A model generated the notes under the pieces. That model saw only the letters and a program-made list of their open reading frames with translations. It ran no database searches and was not told where the DNA came from. This document shows positions 44,972 to 54,829 of a stretch of 64,000 nt of DNA, piece by piece; position 1 is the first letter of the stretch; each line of letters starts with the position of its first letter. The position numbers were made by a program, and so were the translations under genes. The stretch covers positions 682,001-746,000 of the forward strand of contig NZ_RCZJ01000001.1 of the NCBI RefSeq assembly GCF_006438845.1, in the 5' to 3' direction. This DNA is from Variovorax ginsengisoli. Its GTDB lineage: Bacteria > Pseudomonadota > Gammaproteobacteria > Burkholderiales > Burkholderiaceae_C.

Positions 44972-45331
44972 ATGGCAACCCGAATCCCCTCGAAACCCGC
45001 AACGCCACCGGCTCAGAAGCCCGGGCGCGGTGACGGCGATGCGGTCGTCCTGGAGCGCCGTCCGCAGAAAACCGCGCCACCTCAGATGTTCCAAGTGGTG
45101 ATGCTCAACGACGACTACACCCCCATGGAATTCGTGGTGGTGGTCATCCAGGAATTTTTCAACAAGGACCGTGAAACGGCGACCCAGATCATGCTGAAGA
45201 TCCACCTCGACGGGCGTGCCGTCTGCGGTGTGTATTCGCGCGACATGGCCGCCACCAAGGTCAACCAAGTGATGGAAGCGGCCCATCAGGCCGGCCATCC
45301 GTTGCAATGTGTCAGTGAACCGGTTGAATAA
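44972..45331 (+). CDS. clpS: ATP-dependent Clp protease adaptor ClpS
   Basis: N-end-rule adaptor that delivers substrates to ClpA. The 119 aa protein has a flexible Pro/Lys-rich N-terminus and the ClpS core with [12 protein letters not shown] (substrate-binding pocket) and [11 protein letters not shown]. An ATG at 44963 three codons earlier is possible; both lack a strong Shine-Dalgarno. It is 54 bp before clpA, the standard pair. Confidence 0.94.
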   Translation: MATRIPSKPATPPAQKPGRGDGDAVVLERRPQKTAPPQMFQVVMLNDDYTPMEFVVVVIQEFFNKDRETATQIMLKIHLDGRAVCGVYSRDMAATKVNQVMEAAHQAGHPLQCVSEPVE

Positions 45332-45385
45332 AGCCGACTCCGACCCATCTGAGACTTTATTTACAGCAAGGCAAAAGGAAATCTC

Positions 45386-47707
45386 ATGATTGCCCAGGAA
45401 CTGGAAGTCAGTTTGCACATGGCCTTTGTCGAGGCCAGGCAACAGCGCCATGAGTTCATCACTGTGGAGCATCTGCTGCTCGCTTTGCTGGACAACCCGA
45501 GCGCCGCAGAAGTTTTGCGCGCCTGCTCGGCCAACGTCGACGACCTTCGTGGGTCGCTGACGAATTTCATCAAGGACAACACGCCTCAGGTGGCAGGGAC
45601 CGACGACGTCGATACCCAGCCCACCCTTGGGTTCCAGCGCGTGATCCAGCGCGCCATCATGCATGTGCAATCCACCGGCAATGGCAAGAAGGAAGTGACC
45701 GGCGCGAACGTGCTGGTCGCGATCTTCGGCGAGAAGGATTCGCACGCGGTGTACTACCTCCACCAGCAAGGCGTGACCCGGCTCGACGTCGTGAACTTCA
45801 TCGCGCACGGCATCAAGAAGAGCGATCCGCCGGAGGCTGCCAAGGGCGGCAGCGAGGCGCCTTCCAATGAAGGCGAAGAGGGCGGTGGCGAGAAGAACGA
45901 GAAGGCATCGCCGCTGGAGCAGTTCACGCAGAACCTCAACCAGATGGCCAAGGACGGCAAGATCGATCCGCTGATCGGCCGCGAGTACGAAGTGGAGCGT
46001 GTGATCCAGATCCTGTGCCGTCGGCGCAAGAACAATCCGCTCCTGGTTGGTGAGGCCGGCGTCGGCAAGACCGCGATCGCCGAGGGCCTTGCCTGGCGCA
46101 TCACGCAGGGCGACGTGCCGGAGATCCTGGCTGAAGCACAGGTGTATTCGCTGGACATGGGTGCGCTGCTCGCCGGCACCAAGTACCGCGGTGACTTCGA
46201 GCAACGGCTCAAGGGCGTGCTCAAGTCGCTGAAGGACAAGCCAAATGGCATTCTGTTCATCGACGAAATCCACACGCTGATCGGTGCGGGTGCTGCATCC
46301 GGCGGTACGCTGGACGCGTCCAATCTGCTCAAGCCGGCCCTCTCCAGCGGTCAGCTCAAGTGCATCGGCGCGACCACCTTCACCGAATACCGCGGCATCT
46401 TCGAGAAGGACGCGGCCCTGTCGCGTCGGTTCCAGAAGGTCGACGTGGTCGAGCCGACGGTGCAGGAAACCGTCGATATCCTGAAGGGCCTGAAGTCGCG
46501 CTTCGAGGAACACCATGGCGTGAAGTACGCAGTGGCGGCCTTGCAGGCTGCGGCCGAGTTGAGCGCCAAGTACATCAACGACCGTCACTTGCCCGACAAG
46601 GCGATCGACGTGATCGACGAAGCCGGCGCGGCCCAGCGCATCCTGGCGCCGAGCAAGCGCAAGAAGACCATTACCAAGGCCGAAGTCGAGGAAATCGTGG
46701 CGAAGATCGCGCGCATTCCCCCGGCCAACGTGTCGAACGACGACCGGGGCAAGCTGCAGACGCTCGAGCGCGACCTCAAGAGCGTGGTCTTCGGGCAGGA
46801 CAAGGCGCTCGAAGTACTCGCTTCCGCCGTCAAGATGGCGCGTTCGGGCCTGGGCAAGGGCGACAAGCCCATCGGCTCGTTCCTGTTCTCCGGTCCCACG
46901 GGCGTCGGCAAGACCGAAGCGGCAAAGCAGCTGGCCTACATCATGGGCATCGAGCTGATGCGCTTCGACATGTCGGAGTACATGGAGCGTCATGCCGTGA
47001 GCCGGCTGATCGGTGCGCCTCCCGGCTATGTCGGTTTCGACCAGGGGGGCCTGCTGACCGAGGCCGTCACCAAGAAACCGCACGCGGTGTTGCTGCTCGA
47101 CGAGATCGAGAAGGCGCATCCGGACATCTTCAACGTGCTGCTGCAGGTCATGGACCACGGCACGCTGACGGACAACAACGGGCGCAAGGCCGACTTCCGC
47201 AACGTCATCATCATCATGACGACCAACGCGGGTGCCGAGACCATGAACAAGGCGACCATCGGCTTCAACAATGCACGTGAAGCCGGCGACGAAATGGCCG
47301 ACATCAAGCGCCTGTTCACGCCGGAGTTCCGCAACCGCCTGGACGCGACGGTGAGCTTCAAGGCGCTGGACGAATCGGTCATCCTGCGGGTGGTCGACAA
47401 GTTCCTGCTCCAGCTCGAAACGCAGCTCGCTGAGAAGAAGGTCGATGTGACCTTCACCGACGCCCTGCGCAAGCACCTGGCCAAGAAGGGCTTCGACCCG
47501 CTGATGGGCGCGCGGCCGATGCAACGGCTGATCCAGGACACGATTCGTCGTGCGCTTGCCGACGAGTTGCTCTTCGGTCGCCTGCAGGATGGTGGCCGGT
47601 TGACCGTCGATCTCGACGACAAGGACGAGGTGCAACTCGACATCCAGCCTTTGCCGAAGAAGGAAGGCAAGTCGAAGCCAGAAGCAGAGGAAGCGGCGGC
47701 AGGCTGA
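45386..47707 (+). CDS. clpA: ATP-dependent Clp protease ATP-binding subunit ClpA
   Basis: Hexameric unfoldase that feeds ClpP. The 773 aa protein has an N-terminal Clp_N domain (about 1-140, the ClpS site), AAA+ domain 1 with Walker A GEAGVGKT, and AAA+ domain 2 with [16 protein letters not shown] ClpP-contacting IGF loop (TIGFNNA) lies near residue 629. A charged, Gly/Glu-rich linker lies around residues 150-175. A long UUCG-loop terminator follows. Confidence 0.96.
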   Translation: MIAQELEVSLHMAFVEARQQRHEFITVEHLLLALLDNPSAAEVLRACSANVDDLRGSLTNFIKDNTPQVAGTDDVDTQPTLGFQRVIQRAIMHVQSTGNGKKEVTGANVLVAIFGEKDSHAVYYLHQQGVTRLDVVNFIAHGIKKSDPPEAAKGGSEAPSNEGEEGGGEKNEKASPLEQFTQNLNQMAKDGKIDPLIGREYEVERVIQILCRRRKNNPLLVGEAGVGKTAIAEGLAWRITQGDVPEILAEAQVYSLDMGALLAGTKYRGDFEQRLKGVLKSLKDKPNGILFIDEIHTLIGAGAASGGTLDASNLLKPALSSGQLKCIGATTFTEYRGIFEKDAALSRRFQKVDVVEPTVQETVDILKGLKSRFEEHHGVKYAVAALQAAAELSAKYINDRHLPDKAIDVIDEAGAAQRILAPSKRKKTITKAEVEEIVAKIARIPPANVSNDDRGKLQTLERDLKSVVFGQDKALEVLASAVKMARSGLGKGDKPIGSFLFSGPTGVGKTEAAKQLAYIMGIELMRFDMSEYMERHAVSRLIGAPPGYVGFDQGGLLTEAVTKKPHAVLLLDEIEKAHPDIFNVLLQVMDHGTLTDNNGRKADFRNVIIIMTTNAGAETMNKATIGFNNAREAGDEMADIKRLFTPEFRNRLDATVSFKALDESVILRVVDKFLLQLETQLAEKKVDVTFTDALRKHLAKKGFDPLMGARPMQRLIQDTIRRALADELLFGRLQDGGRLTVDLDDKDEVQLDIQPLPKKEGKSKPEAEEAAAG

Positions 47708-47743
47708 CCCACTGCGACGCGGCCCCTCGGCCGTTTCGTCAGC

Positions 47744-47777
47744 AAAGGCCGGTAGCATTCGTGCTGCCGGCCTTTTT
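47744..47777 (+). terminator. Strong terminator with a TTCG tetraloop after clpA
   Basis: AAAGGCCGGTAGCA (47744-47757) pairs with TGCTGCCGGCCTTT (47762-47775), 14 pairs with one G-T, closed by the very stable TTCG loop and followed by T residues. It ends 3 bp before the earliest possible start of the cardiolipin synthase gene, so that gene needs another start or its own promoter. Confidence 0.9.
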
Positions 47778-47815
47778 CGTTGCGCCAATCGATCGTCATC
47801 ATCTCGCCCCGTCTC

Positions 47816-49264
47816 TTGATCCTTCCCGACATCAGCCAAGAATGGAAAACAGGCCTCTCGCTGGCCTGGAGCGGCTACATCGCCGTACTGTCGATCTGGA
47901 TCGTGATGCAGAAACGCGCGCCGGTATCGACGTTGAGTTGGATCCTTTCGCTCGCCTTGGTGCCCTTCGCCGGCTTCCTTGTCTATTATTTCCTCGGTCC
48001 GCAGCGCCTCAAGAAACAACGGCTGAAGCGCCTGCGCAGCCGTGCCATCGCGCAGGCGCCGGCGGACCTGGCGCTGCTCCACGAAGCCAGCGAGGACGCG
48101 CCCCCGGCATTGCGACACCTCGCCGCGCTTGGCACGGCGGCGTGCGGCATTCCCGTTTCCAGCGCCACCCGCGTCGAACTCCTGTCCGGCGGCGCGCGCA
48201 CTTTCGACGCGATCTTCGAGGCAGTGCGCAGCGCGCGGCACCATGTGCATCTCGAGTACTACATCTTCGAGCCCGATCGCATCGGGACAGCGCTGCGCGA
48301 TCTTCTGATCGAGCGTGCCCAGCAAGGCGTCGCGGTGCGTCTGCTGCTCGACGCGCTCGGTTCCAAGCGCATCGGACGCAAATTCATGGCGCCGCTGCAC
48401 GCGGCGGGCATTCACGTCGCACTGTTCCACGACACCCGGATCGGCCGCCGGCTGCGGCCGGTGACCAACTACCGCAGCCACCGAAAGATCGTCGTCGTCG
48501 ACGGCAGCATCGGATTCACCGGTGGCGTGAACATCACGGACGAGGAAGACCGGCGCACCCGCCCCGATGCCTACCACGACGTGCACCTGCGGATCGAGGG
48601 CAGCGCCGTGCGATGGCTGCAGACCACCTTTCTCGAAGACTGGAGCTACGCCACTGGCGAGAGTGCCCGACGGATGGTCGATCAGTCGCTCGACGACATG
48701 CTGCCGCGGATGCAAGCAGGGAAGATCGGCGCACAGATCGTCACCAGCGGCCCCGACAGTCCGCTCGAAGCGATCCACCGGATGCACGTGGAAGCGATCC
48801 ACTCGGCGAGCGAGCGCGCCTGGCTCACCACGCCTTATTTCGTGCCGGGCGAGCCCGCGTTGATGGCGCTCACCAGCGCCGCGCTGCGCGGTGTCGACGT
48901 GCGGCTGCTGGTGCCGCGCCGGAGCGATTCGGCGATCGTCAGTGCCGCTGCGCGTTCCTACTACGACGAGCTCATCACGGCCGGTGTGAAGGTGTGGGAG
49001 TACAAGGCGCGCATGCTGCACTCCAAGACGCTGGTGGTGGACGATCACTGCGCGATGATCGGCACCGCCAACTTCGACAACCGCAGCTTCCGCCTCAACT
49101 ACGAAGTGATGGCGGTGGTCTATGGTCCGACGCTGGCGCGGCCGTTGGCGGCGCAATTCGAAACCGATCTCCACAGCGCGGCTGCCGTGCGCCTGAACCG
49201 GCCGCAGAGCTTCGCGCGCCGCCTGGGCGACGCATTGGCCCGGCTTTCTTCTCCCTTGCTCTGA
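47816..49264 (+). CDS. cls: Cardiolipin synthase / phospholipase D family protein
   Basis: Membrane enzyme that joins two phosphatidylglycerols into cardiolipin. Two N-terminal membrane helices (about residues 15-33 and 40-60) precede two phospholipase D domains with HKD motifs HRKIVVVDG and HSKTLVVDD. The start is unsure. The TTG at 47816 (about 482 aa) keeps both helices. A TTG at 47780 (494 aa) lies against the preceding terminator. Neither has a good Shine-Dalgarno. sbcB follows after 17 bp. Confidence 0.85.
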   Translation: MILPDISQEWKTGLSLAWSGYIAVLSIWIVMQKRAPVSTLSWILSLALVPFAGFLVYYFLGPQRLKKQRLKRLRSRAIAQAPADLALLHEASEDAPPALRHLAALGTAACGIPVSSATRVELLSGGARTFDAIFEAVRSARHHVHLEYYIFEPDRIGTALRDLLIERAQQGVAVRLLLDALGSKRIGRKFMAPLHAAGIHVALFHDTRIGRRLRPVTNYRSHRKIVVVDGSIGFTGGVNITDEEDRRTRPDAYHDVHLRIEGSAVRWLQTTFLEDWSYATGESARRMVDQSLDDMLPRMQAGKIGAQIVTSGPDSPLEAIHRMHVEAIHSASERAWLTTPYFVPGEPALMALTSAALRGVDVRLLVPRRSDSAIVSAAARSYYDELITAGVKVWEYKARMLHSKTLVVDDHCAMIGTANFDNRSFRLNYEVMAVVYGPTLARPLAAQFETDLHSAAAVRLNRPQSFARRLGDALARLSSPLL

Positions 49265-49281
49265 CCGACCCGACGCGCCCC

Positions 49282-50724
49282 ATGTCCGCTCACACTTTCC
49301 TCTGGCACGACTACGAAACCTTCGGCGCCGTGCCGCGCCGCGACCGGCCGTCGCAGTTCGCCGCCATCCGCACCGATGCCGAACTCAACGAGGTCGGCGA
49401 GCCGCTGATGCTCTATTGCCAGCCGGCGCCCGACTACCTGCCGAGCCCCGAGGCGTGTTTGATCACCGGCATCACGCCGCAGCTCGCGCTGGAGCGCGGC
49501 GTGCCCGAGCACCAGTTCGCCGCCGCGGTCGAACAAGCCTTCTCGCAACCCGGCACCATCGGCGTCGGCTACAACACGATCCGCTTCGACGACGAGGTGA
49601 CGCGCTTCCTGTTCTGGCGCAACCTCATCGACCCCTACGCGCGCGAATGGCAAAACGACTGCGGCCGCTGGGACCTGCTCGACGTCGTCCGCCTCACCTA
49701 TGCGCTGCGCCCTGACGGCATCCAGTGGCCGACCAAGGAAGACGGCAAGCCCAGCTTCAAGCTCGGCGACCTGGCGCGCGCGAACGGGCTGCTGCACGAG
49801 GCGGCGCACGACGCGCTGTCGGACGTGCGCGCCACCATCGCGCTGGCGCGTCTCATCCGCAACGCGCAGCCGCGGCTCTTCGACTTCGCCTTCGGCCTGC
49901 ACCGCAAGGACCGGGTGTCGAACGAACTCGGGCTGCCGGCGACGCGCGAGACGGCCAAGCCGTTCCTCCATGTGTCGGGCATGTTCGCGGCCGAGCGCGG
50001 CTGCCTTGCCGTGATGTGGCCGCTGGCCAGTCACCCGACCAACAAGAACGAAATGCTGGCGTGGGACCTGGCGCACGACCCGAACGAGCTGCGTGACATC
50101 GACGTGCCCACGCTGCGCCAGCGCCTCTTCACGCGCACGGCCGATCTGCCGGAAGGCGTGGTTCGGTTGCCGATCAAGGGCATCCATCTGAACAAGTCGC
50201 CGATGGTGGTGGGCAACCTCAAGACGCTGACGCCGGCGATGGCCGAGCGCTGGAAGGTCGACTTCGACACCGCGATGCGCCACGCGGCCATCGCCCGCGA
50301 TCTGCCCGACATGAGCGCCATCTGGACGCAGGTGTACGAACGGCCGAAGGAGGCGACGCCGGATGTCGACGAAGACCTGTACGGGGGCTTCGTCGGCAAC
50401 GCCGACCGTCGGCGCCTGAACCAGTTGCGCGGCCTGTCGCCGACCGAGCTGGCGCTGTCGCGCACCGGGTTCGACGATGCGCGGCTGGAAGAGATCGTGT
50501 TTCGCTACCGCGCGCGCAACTTCATCGACACGCTCACGCCCGACGAGGCGGAGCGCTGGGAGGCGCACCGTGCGGCCCGGCTGCTGGAAGGCGAGGGCGG
50601 TGCCCGCAATGTCGACCAGTTCTTCGCGGAAATCGACACCGCGGCCGAATCTGCTGACGAGCGTGGCGAAGAGCTGCTCGGCCTGCTCTACGAGTACGCC
50701 GAGGCGATTGCGCCGTCGCCCTGA
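49282..50724 (+). CDS. sbcB: Exodeoxyribonuclease I
   Basis: 3'-5' single-strand DNA exonuclease in recombination and mismatch repair. The 480 aa protein begins with the DEDD exonuclease domain: D10/E12 in WHDYETFG, the VGYNTIRFDDEV segment, and AAHDALSDVRATI with the last Asp and the His. SH3-like and helical C-terminal domains follow (EEIVFRYRARNF near the end). The ATG at 49282 fits homologues. Confidence 0.94.
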   Translation: MSAHTFLWHDYETFGAVPRRDRPSQFAAIRTDAELNEVGEPLMLYCQPAPDYLPSPEACLITGITPQLALERGVPEHQFAAAVEQAFSQPGTIGVGYNTIRFDDEVTRFLFWRNLIDPYAREWQNDCGRWDLLDVVRLTYALRPDGIQWPTKEDGKPSFKLGDLARANGLLHEAAHDALSDVRATIALARLIRNAQPRLFDFAFGLHRKDRVSNELGLPATRETAKPFLHVSGMFAAERGCLAVMWPLASHPTNKNEMLAWDLAHDPNELRDIDVPTLRQRLFTRTADLPEGVVRLPIKGIHLNKSPMVVGNLKTLTPAMAERWKVDFDTAMRHAAIARDLPDMSAIWTQVYERPKEATPDVDEDLYGGFVGNADRRRLNQLRGLSPTELALSRTGFDDARLEEIVFRYRARNFIDTLTPDEAERWEAHRAARLLEGEGGARNVDQFFAEIDTAAESADERGEELLGLLYEYAEAIAPSP

Positions 50725-50746
50725 TTCGAGCAACGGCCGGTCGGCT

Positions 50747-51883
50747 TCACATGGACGCTTCGAGCATCTCGCGGTAATCGTCGCGCGTGGCGAGGCGGGG
50801 ATTGGTCTTGTGGCAGTGGTCGGCCATCGCGCCGTCTATCACCTTCTCGAACAGCGCTGGCGTCACGCCGATCTCGGCCAAGCCGGTCGGAAGGCCCAGC
50901 CGCTTGCTCATGTCACGGACGGCGTCGCCGAGGTCGCCGGCCGAATCGAGGTTCATCGCCCGGGCCATGCGCTGCAGGCGCTGCTCCTTCTGGACCGACT
51001 CGGCACCGGCGTTGAAGCGAATCACGGCCGGCAGGAAGAGGGCGTTGAGCGTGCCGTGGTGCAGGCGTGGATCGGCGCCGCCGAGGCTGTGGCTGAGCGA
51101 ATGCACGCAGCCCAGGCCCTTCTGGAAGGCCATCGCGCCTTGCATGGATGCGCTCATCAGGTTGAGCCGCGCCTCGCGGTCGCTGCCGTCTTTGGTGGCG
51201 CGCTCGATGTGGCCCCACGCGCGTTCCAGGCCGTCGAGCGCGATGCCGTCGGCGGGCGGATTGAAGGCGGCCGACATGAAGGTCTCCATGCAGTGCGCGA
51301 TGGCGTCCATTCCGGTCGCGGCCGTCAGGCGCGGCGGCAGGCCGAGGGTCAATTCAGGGTCGCAGATGGCGGCCTTGGGCATGATGTGCCAGCTGTGAAA
51401 GCCCAGCTTGCGGTGGTCGTCCACGATGAGGATGGCGCCGCGCGCCACTTCGCTGCCGGTGCCGGCGGTGGTGGGCACGGCGATCAGCGGTGCGACGTTC
51501 TCGGTGATCTTGGGCGAGCCGCCTTCAATGGTCGCGTAGGTCTTGAGCGGGCCTTCATGCGTGGCCGCGATGGCCACGCCCTTGGCGCAGTCGATGGCCG
51601 AGCCTCCGCCGACCGCAATCAGCCCGTCGCATCGGCCGCTGCGGTAGAGGTCGACGGCCGCACGCACGGCGGCTTCGGTCGGGTTCGATGGCGTGGCATC
51701 GAAGACCGATACCTCCAGGTCGCCCAGCGCGTCGAGCGTGGTCTGCAAGATGCCGGCGGCGCGCACGCCGGCATCGGTCACGATCATCGGACGGTGGATG
51801 CCCACGCGCGCGCACTCGGCGCTGAGCTGGCGGATCGCGCCGAATTCGAACTGGATCTGGGTCAGGTAAGTGATGAGTGCCAT
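50747..51883 (-). CDS. Iron-containing alcohol dehydrogenase
   Basis: Group III metal-dependent alcohol dehydrogenase of 378 aa. It has an NAD(P)-binding N-terminal half (AVGGGSAIDCAKG) and an iron-binding helical half. The latter has PTTAGTGSEV, the GMDAIAHCMETF segment and CVHSLSHSLGG plus LHHGTLNA, which carry the His ligands. The substrate could be a short-chain or aromatic alcohol or a semialdehyde. It is divergent from the esterase gene (151 bp gap) and convergent with sbcB. Confidence 0.85.
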   Translation of the reverse strand: MALITYLTQIQFEFGAIRQLSAECARVGIHRPMIVTDAGVRAAGILQTTLDALGDLEVSVFDATPSNPTEAAVRAAVDLYRSGRCDGLIAVGGGSAIDCAKGVAIAATHEGPLKTYATIEGGSPKITENVAPLIAVPTTAGTGSEVARGAILIVDDHRKLGFHSWHIMPKAAICDPELTLGLPPRLTAATGMDAIAHCMETFMSAAFNPPADGIALDGLERAWGHIERATKDGSDREARLNLMSASMQGAMAFQKGLGCVHSLSHSLGGADPRLHHGTLNALFLPAVIRFNAGAESVQKEQRLQRMARAMNLDSAGDLGDAVRDMSKRLGLPTGLAEIGVTPALFEKVIDGAMADHCHKTNPRLATRDDYREMLEASM

Positions 51884-52034
51884 GGCGAGTGCGTCGGTGC
51901 TGGAGGGCGGTACGATTTGCTGAAGCGAACGAGTGAATCTAGCAACAGGACCCCATCTTGCCCATGAACAAAACCCTTGCCGATGTCGCGGCGGTAACAC
52001 CTTCTCGTCGGGCGCGCACCCGCCGAGGCGACCG

Positions 52035-52964
52035 ATGCTGACGCCGAAGATGGCGAGCGTGGTCGAGCGCATGGCGCGCGCCGGCCACCCGCCCTTCAAT
52101 GAACTGACTGCCGCCGAGGCCAAGGCCTCCTACGAGAAGGGCGCGGGCGTGCTCGAGGTGCCGAAGCCGGCGCTGTCCCGCATCGAAGACTTCCACATCG
52201 CCGCGCGCGACGGCTTCGCGTTGCCGGCGCGTCTCTATGCACCGTCCGCGGACGTGCTGCCGGTGCTCGTCTTCTTCCATGGCGGCGGCTTCACCGTCGG
52301 CAGCATCGCCACGCACGACACGCTGTGCCGCGTGCTGGCCAGCCGCAGTGGCTGCGCGGTGGTGTCGATCGATTACCGGCTCGCGCCCGCGCACAAATTT
52401 CCGACCGCCTCCAACGACGCCTGGGACGCAGTGCTGTTCATCGCGCGCGAAGCGGCGTCGCTCGGTCTCGACGGCAGCCGCCTCGCGCTGGGTGGCGACA
52501 GCGCCGGCGGCACGCTCGCCGCCGTGTGCGCCGTGATGGCACGCGACGCCGGCATCCCGGTTGCGCTGCAGCTCTTGTTCTACCCGGGCACCACCGCCCA
52601 CCAGGACACGCCTTCGCACCAGCGCTTCGCCTGCGGGCCGCTGCTCGACGAGCCACTGATCAGCTGGTTCTTCAGCCAGTACGTGTGCACGCAAGCCGAC
52701 CGCGACGACTGGCGCTTCGCGCCGCTGAACGCGGACGACGTCGACGGCGTCGCGCCCGCCTGGATCGGGCTGGCCGAGGCTGACCCCCTGGTCGACGAAG
52801 GCGTGGCCTACGCCGACAAGCTGCGCGCCGCCGGCGTGCAAGTCGATCTGGAGATCTACCGCGGCGTGATCCACGAATTCATCAAGATGGGGCGCGCCAT
52901 TCCCGAAGCGCTGCAGGCTCACGCCGACGCCGCGAAAGCCATGAAAGAAGCGTTGAAACCATGA
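52035..52964 (+). CDS. Alpha/beta hydrolase, hormone-sensitive-lipase-like esterase
   Basis: Serine esterase of 309 aa (family IV/acetyl esterase type). The oxyanion-hole HGGG is in FFHGGGFTVGS, the nucleophile in GGDSAGGT, and the Asp and His are in AEADPLVDEG and GVIHEF. Natural substrate unknown. The ATG at 52035 has a GAGG site. Its stop overlaps the thioesterase-acetyltransferase fusion gene (ATGA), so the two are coupled. Confidence 0.85.
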   Translation: MLTPKMASVVERMARAGHPPFNELTAAEAKASYEKGAGVLEVPKPALSRIEDFHIAARDGFALPARLYAPSADVLPVLVFFHGGGFTVGSIATHDTLCRVLASRSGCAVVSIDYRLAPAHKFPTASNDAWDAVLFIAREAASLGLDGSRLALGGDSAGGTLAAVCAVMARDAGIPVALQLLFYPGTTAHQDTPSHQRFACGPLLDEPLISWFFSQYVCTQADRDDWRFAPLNADDVDGVAPAWIGLAEADPLVDEGVAYADKLRAAGVQVDLEIYRGVIHEFIKMGRAIPEALQAHADAAKAMKEALKP

Positions 52965-53830
52965 CCGAACTCCGACACCGCGGCGACTTCCGTTTCTTCC
53001 ACCGCCTGCGTGTGCGCTGGGCGGAAGTCGACATGCAGAAGATCGTCTTCAACGCGCACTACCTGATGTACTTCGACACCGCCATGGCCGACTACTGGCG
53101 CGCGTTGGCGCTGCCGTATGAGGAATCGATGGCCTCGCTCGGCGGCGATCTTTACGTGAAGAAGGCGACGATCGAGTTCAACGCCTCGGCCCGCATGGAC
53201 GACGTCCTCGACGTCGCCATGAAGTGCGTGCGCGTCGGCACCTCGTCGATCGTGTTCCACGGCGGCCTGTTCCGCGGTGACGATCTGCTCGTGACCTGTG
53301 AGTTGATCTACGTCTTTGCGGACCCGGCCACGCAGACCTCGCGACCGGTGCCGGACGAACTGCGCGCGATCTTCGCTGCCTACGAGGCCGGCGAGCCCAT
53401 GGCCACGGTCGAAACGGGCGACTGGCAGAAGCTCGGCAGTGGTGCCGGCGGTCTGCGTCGGGCGGTGTTCGTCAAGGAGCAGCGCATCCCCGATGAGCTG
53501 GAATGGGACGAGCACGACGCGACCGCGCTGCACGCCGTGTCGCGCAATCGGCTCGGGCGGGTGATCGGCACCGCACGGCTGATCCGTGAATCGACCGGGC
53601 TGGCACGCATCGGCCGCATGGCTGTCGAACGGACGCTGCGCGGTGGCGGCCACGGTGAAAGTGTGCTGCGTGCTTTGGAGGCCGTGGCCGGTGCGCGTGG
53701 CGACGGCGCGGTGACGCTGCACGCGCAGCGCAGTGCTGAATCCTTCTATCGCCGGCTGGGCTATGCCCCGCAGGGCGAGCCGTTTGAAGAGGCCGGCATC
53801 GCGCACATCGAGATGCGCCGACCGCTCTGA
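52961..53830 (+). CDS. Fusion: YbgC/FadM-type acyl-CoA thioesterase + GNAT acetyltransferase
   Basis: Single 289 aa protein. Residues about 10-140 are a hot-dog thioesterase with RWAEVDMQKIVFNAHYLMYF, where D24 sits at the YbgC catalytic Asp position. Residues about 150-289 are a GNAT-like acetyltransferase (VFVKEQRIP, GTARLI, RMAVERTLRGGGHG and the C-terminal FYRRLGY). The reading frame is continuous with no sign of a frameshift. Substrates are unknown. It is translationally coupled to the esterase gene and converges on ygfZ. Confidence 0.85.
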   Translation: MTELRHRGDFRFFHRLRVRWAEVDMQKIVFNAHYLMYFDTAMADYWRALALPYEESMASLGGDLYVKKATIEFNASARMDDVLDVAMKCVRVGTSSIVFHGGLFRGDDLLVTCELIYVFADPATQTSRPVPDELRAIFAAYEAGEPMATVETGDWQKLGSGAGGLRRAVFVKEQRIPDELEWDEHDATALHAVSRNRLGRVIGTARLIRESTGLARIGRMAVERTLRGGGHGESVLRALEAVAGARGDGAVTLHAQRSAESFYRRLGYAPQGEPFEEAGIAHIEMRRPL

Positions 53831-53831
53831 A

Positions 53832-54773
53832 TCAGATGTCGGCCAGCAGCGGGTAGGGCAGCGGCTCGACCTGCAGCGTCGGGCCGGTCGCGCTGCCAGC
53901 GTGCAGTGGACCAGCGTCCAGCGCCGCGATCTGCATCGACACGAGCGCAGCCCACCGGCCGTCCGGCGCCGAGGCGGCCTGCACCACCGTGCCCACCGGC
54001 TGCTCGGCGTCGCCGGCCGCGAACACTTCTTGCCCGGCCTCGACCGGCGCATCGGCCGTCGCGACGTAAGCCCGACGCTTCAGCGTGCCGCGAAACTGGC
54101 TGCGCGCCACCACCTCCTGGCCGGGATAGCAGCCCTTCTTGAAGTTCACGCCGCCAATCGACTCGTAATTGAGCATCTGCGGCACGAAGGCGTCGAGCAC
54201 TGGGGTCGTCAAGGTCGCGACGCCACTGCGCACTTCGCTCCACTGCCAGATCGCGAGGTCGACATCGCCACCGACCGGCCGGGTGGCGTCTGCCGGCCCC
54301 ATCCAGAGCGCGCGTGGCACGCCGTCGGCTGGGTAGAGCGGCACGATGCCGACTTCCTCTTCGCTGCCGGGCACTGGGCGTGCAATGCGCAAGCCGGGCG
54401 CCGCTGCGGCATCGATCTCGTTGGCCGCGAGCGCCGTGCCGGTCAGGCCGAACAGCGCGATCGATTCGCTCGCATCCGTCAGCTTCACCTTTGCGCGCAG
54501 CACGTACATCGACAGCCGCTTGAGCGTGGCCGCCAGGATGTCGCGGCTGCACACCAGCAGCACGAGGTCGGGCCGGGGACGCACGCCGATGAAGCTGGCA
54601 ATCATCCTGCCCTTGGCGGTGCAAAGCGCAGCGAGGCGCGCCTCGCCGGGTTTGAGCAGCGCGAAATCCTGCGTGAGCTGACCATGGAGAAAATTGGCGG
54701 CGTCGGCGCCTTCGGCGCGAATCACGCCCAGATGGGAAAGTGCGGTTACACCATTCGGAAGGGCAGAGGTCAT
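53832..54773 (-). CDS. ygfZ: CAF17/YgfZ folate-binding protein
   Basis: Tetrahydrofolate-dependent protein that aids repair or assembly of certain Fe-S enzymes. The 313 aa protein has the GcvT-like fold and the diagnostic KGCYPGQEVVAR motif (about residue 225-236). The ATG at 54773 (MTSALPNG) is chosen over a much longer upstream frame that reads through the mltG leader. It is divergent from mltG with a 56-bp gap. Confidence 0.92.
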   Translation of the reverse strand: MTSALPNGVTALSHLGVIRAEGADAANFLHGQLTQDFALLKPGEARLAALCTAKGRMIASFIGVRPRPDLVLLVCSRDILAATLKRLSMYVLRAKVKLTDASESIALFGLTGTALAANEIDAAAAPGLRIARPVPGSEEEVGIVPLYPADGVPRALWMGPADATRPVGGDVDLAIWQWSEVRSGVATLTTPVLDAFVPQMLNYESIGGVNFKKGCYPGQEVVARSQFRGTLKRRAYVATADAPVEAGQEVFAAGDAEQPVGTVVQAASAPDGRWAALVSMQIAALDAGPLHAGSATGPTLQVEPLPYPLLADI

Positions 54774-54829
54774 CGCTGAATTATCATGGCCGACGCGCTT
54801 CCGCGTGGGCCGCAGGGCTACCGTTATCG

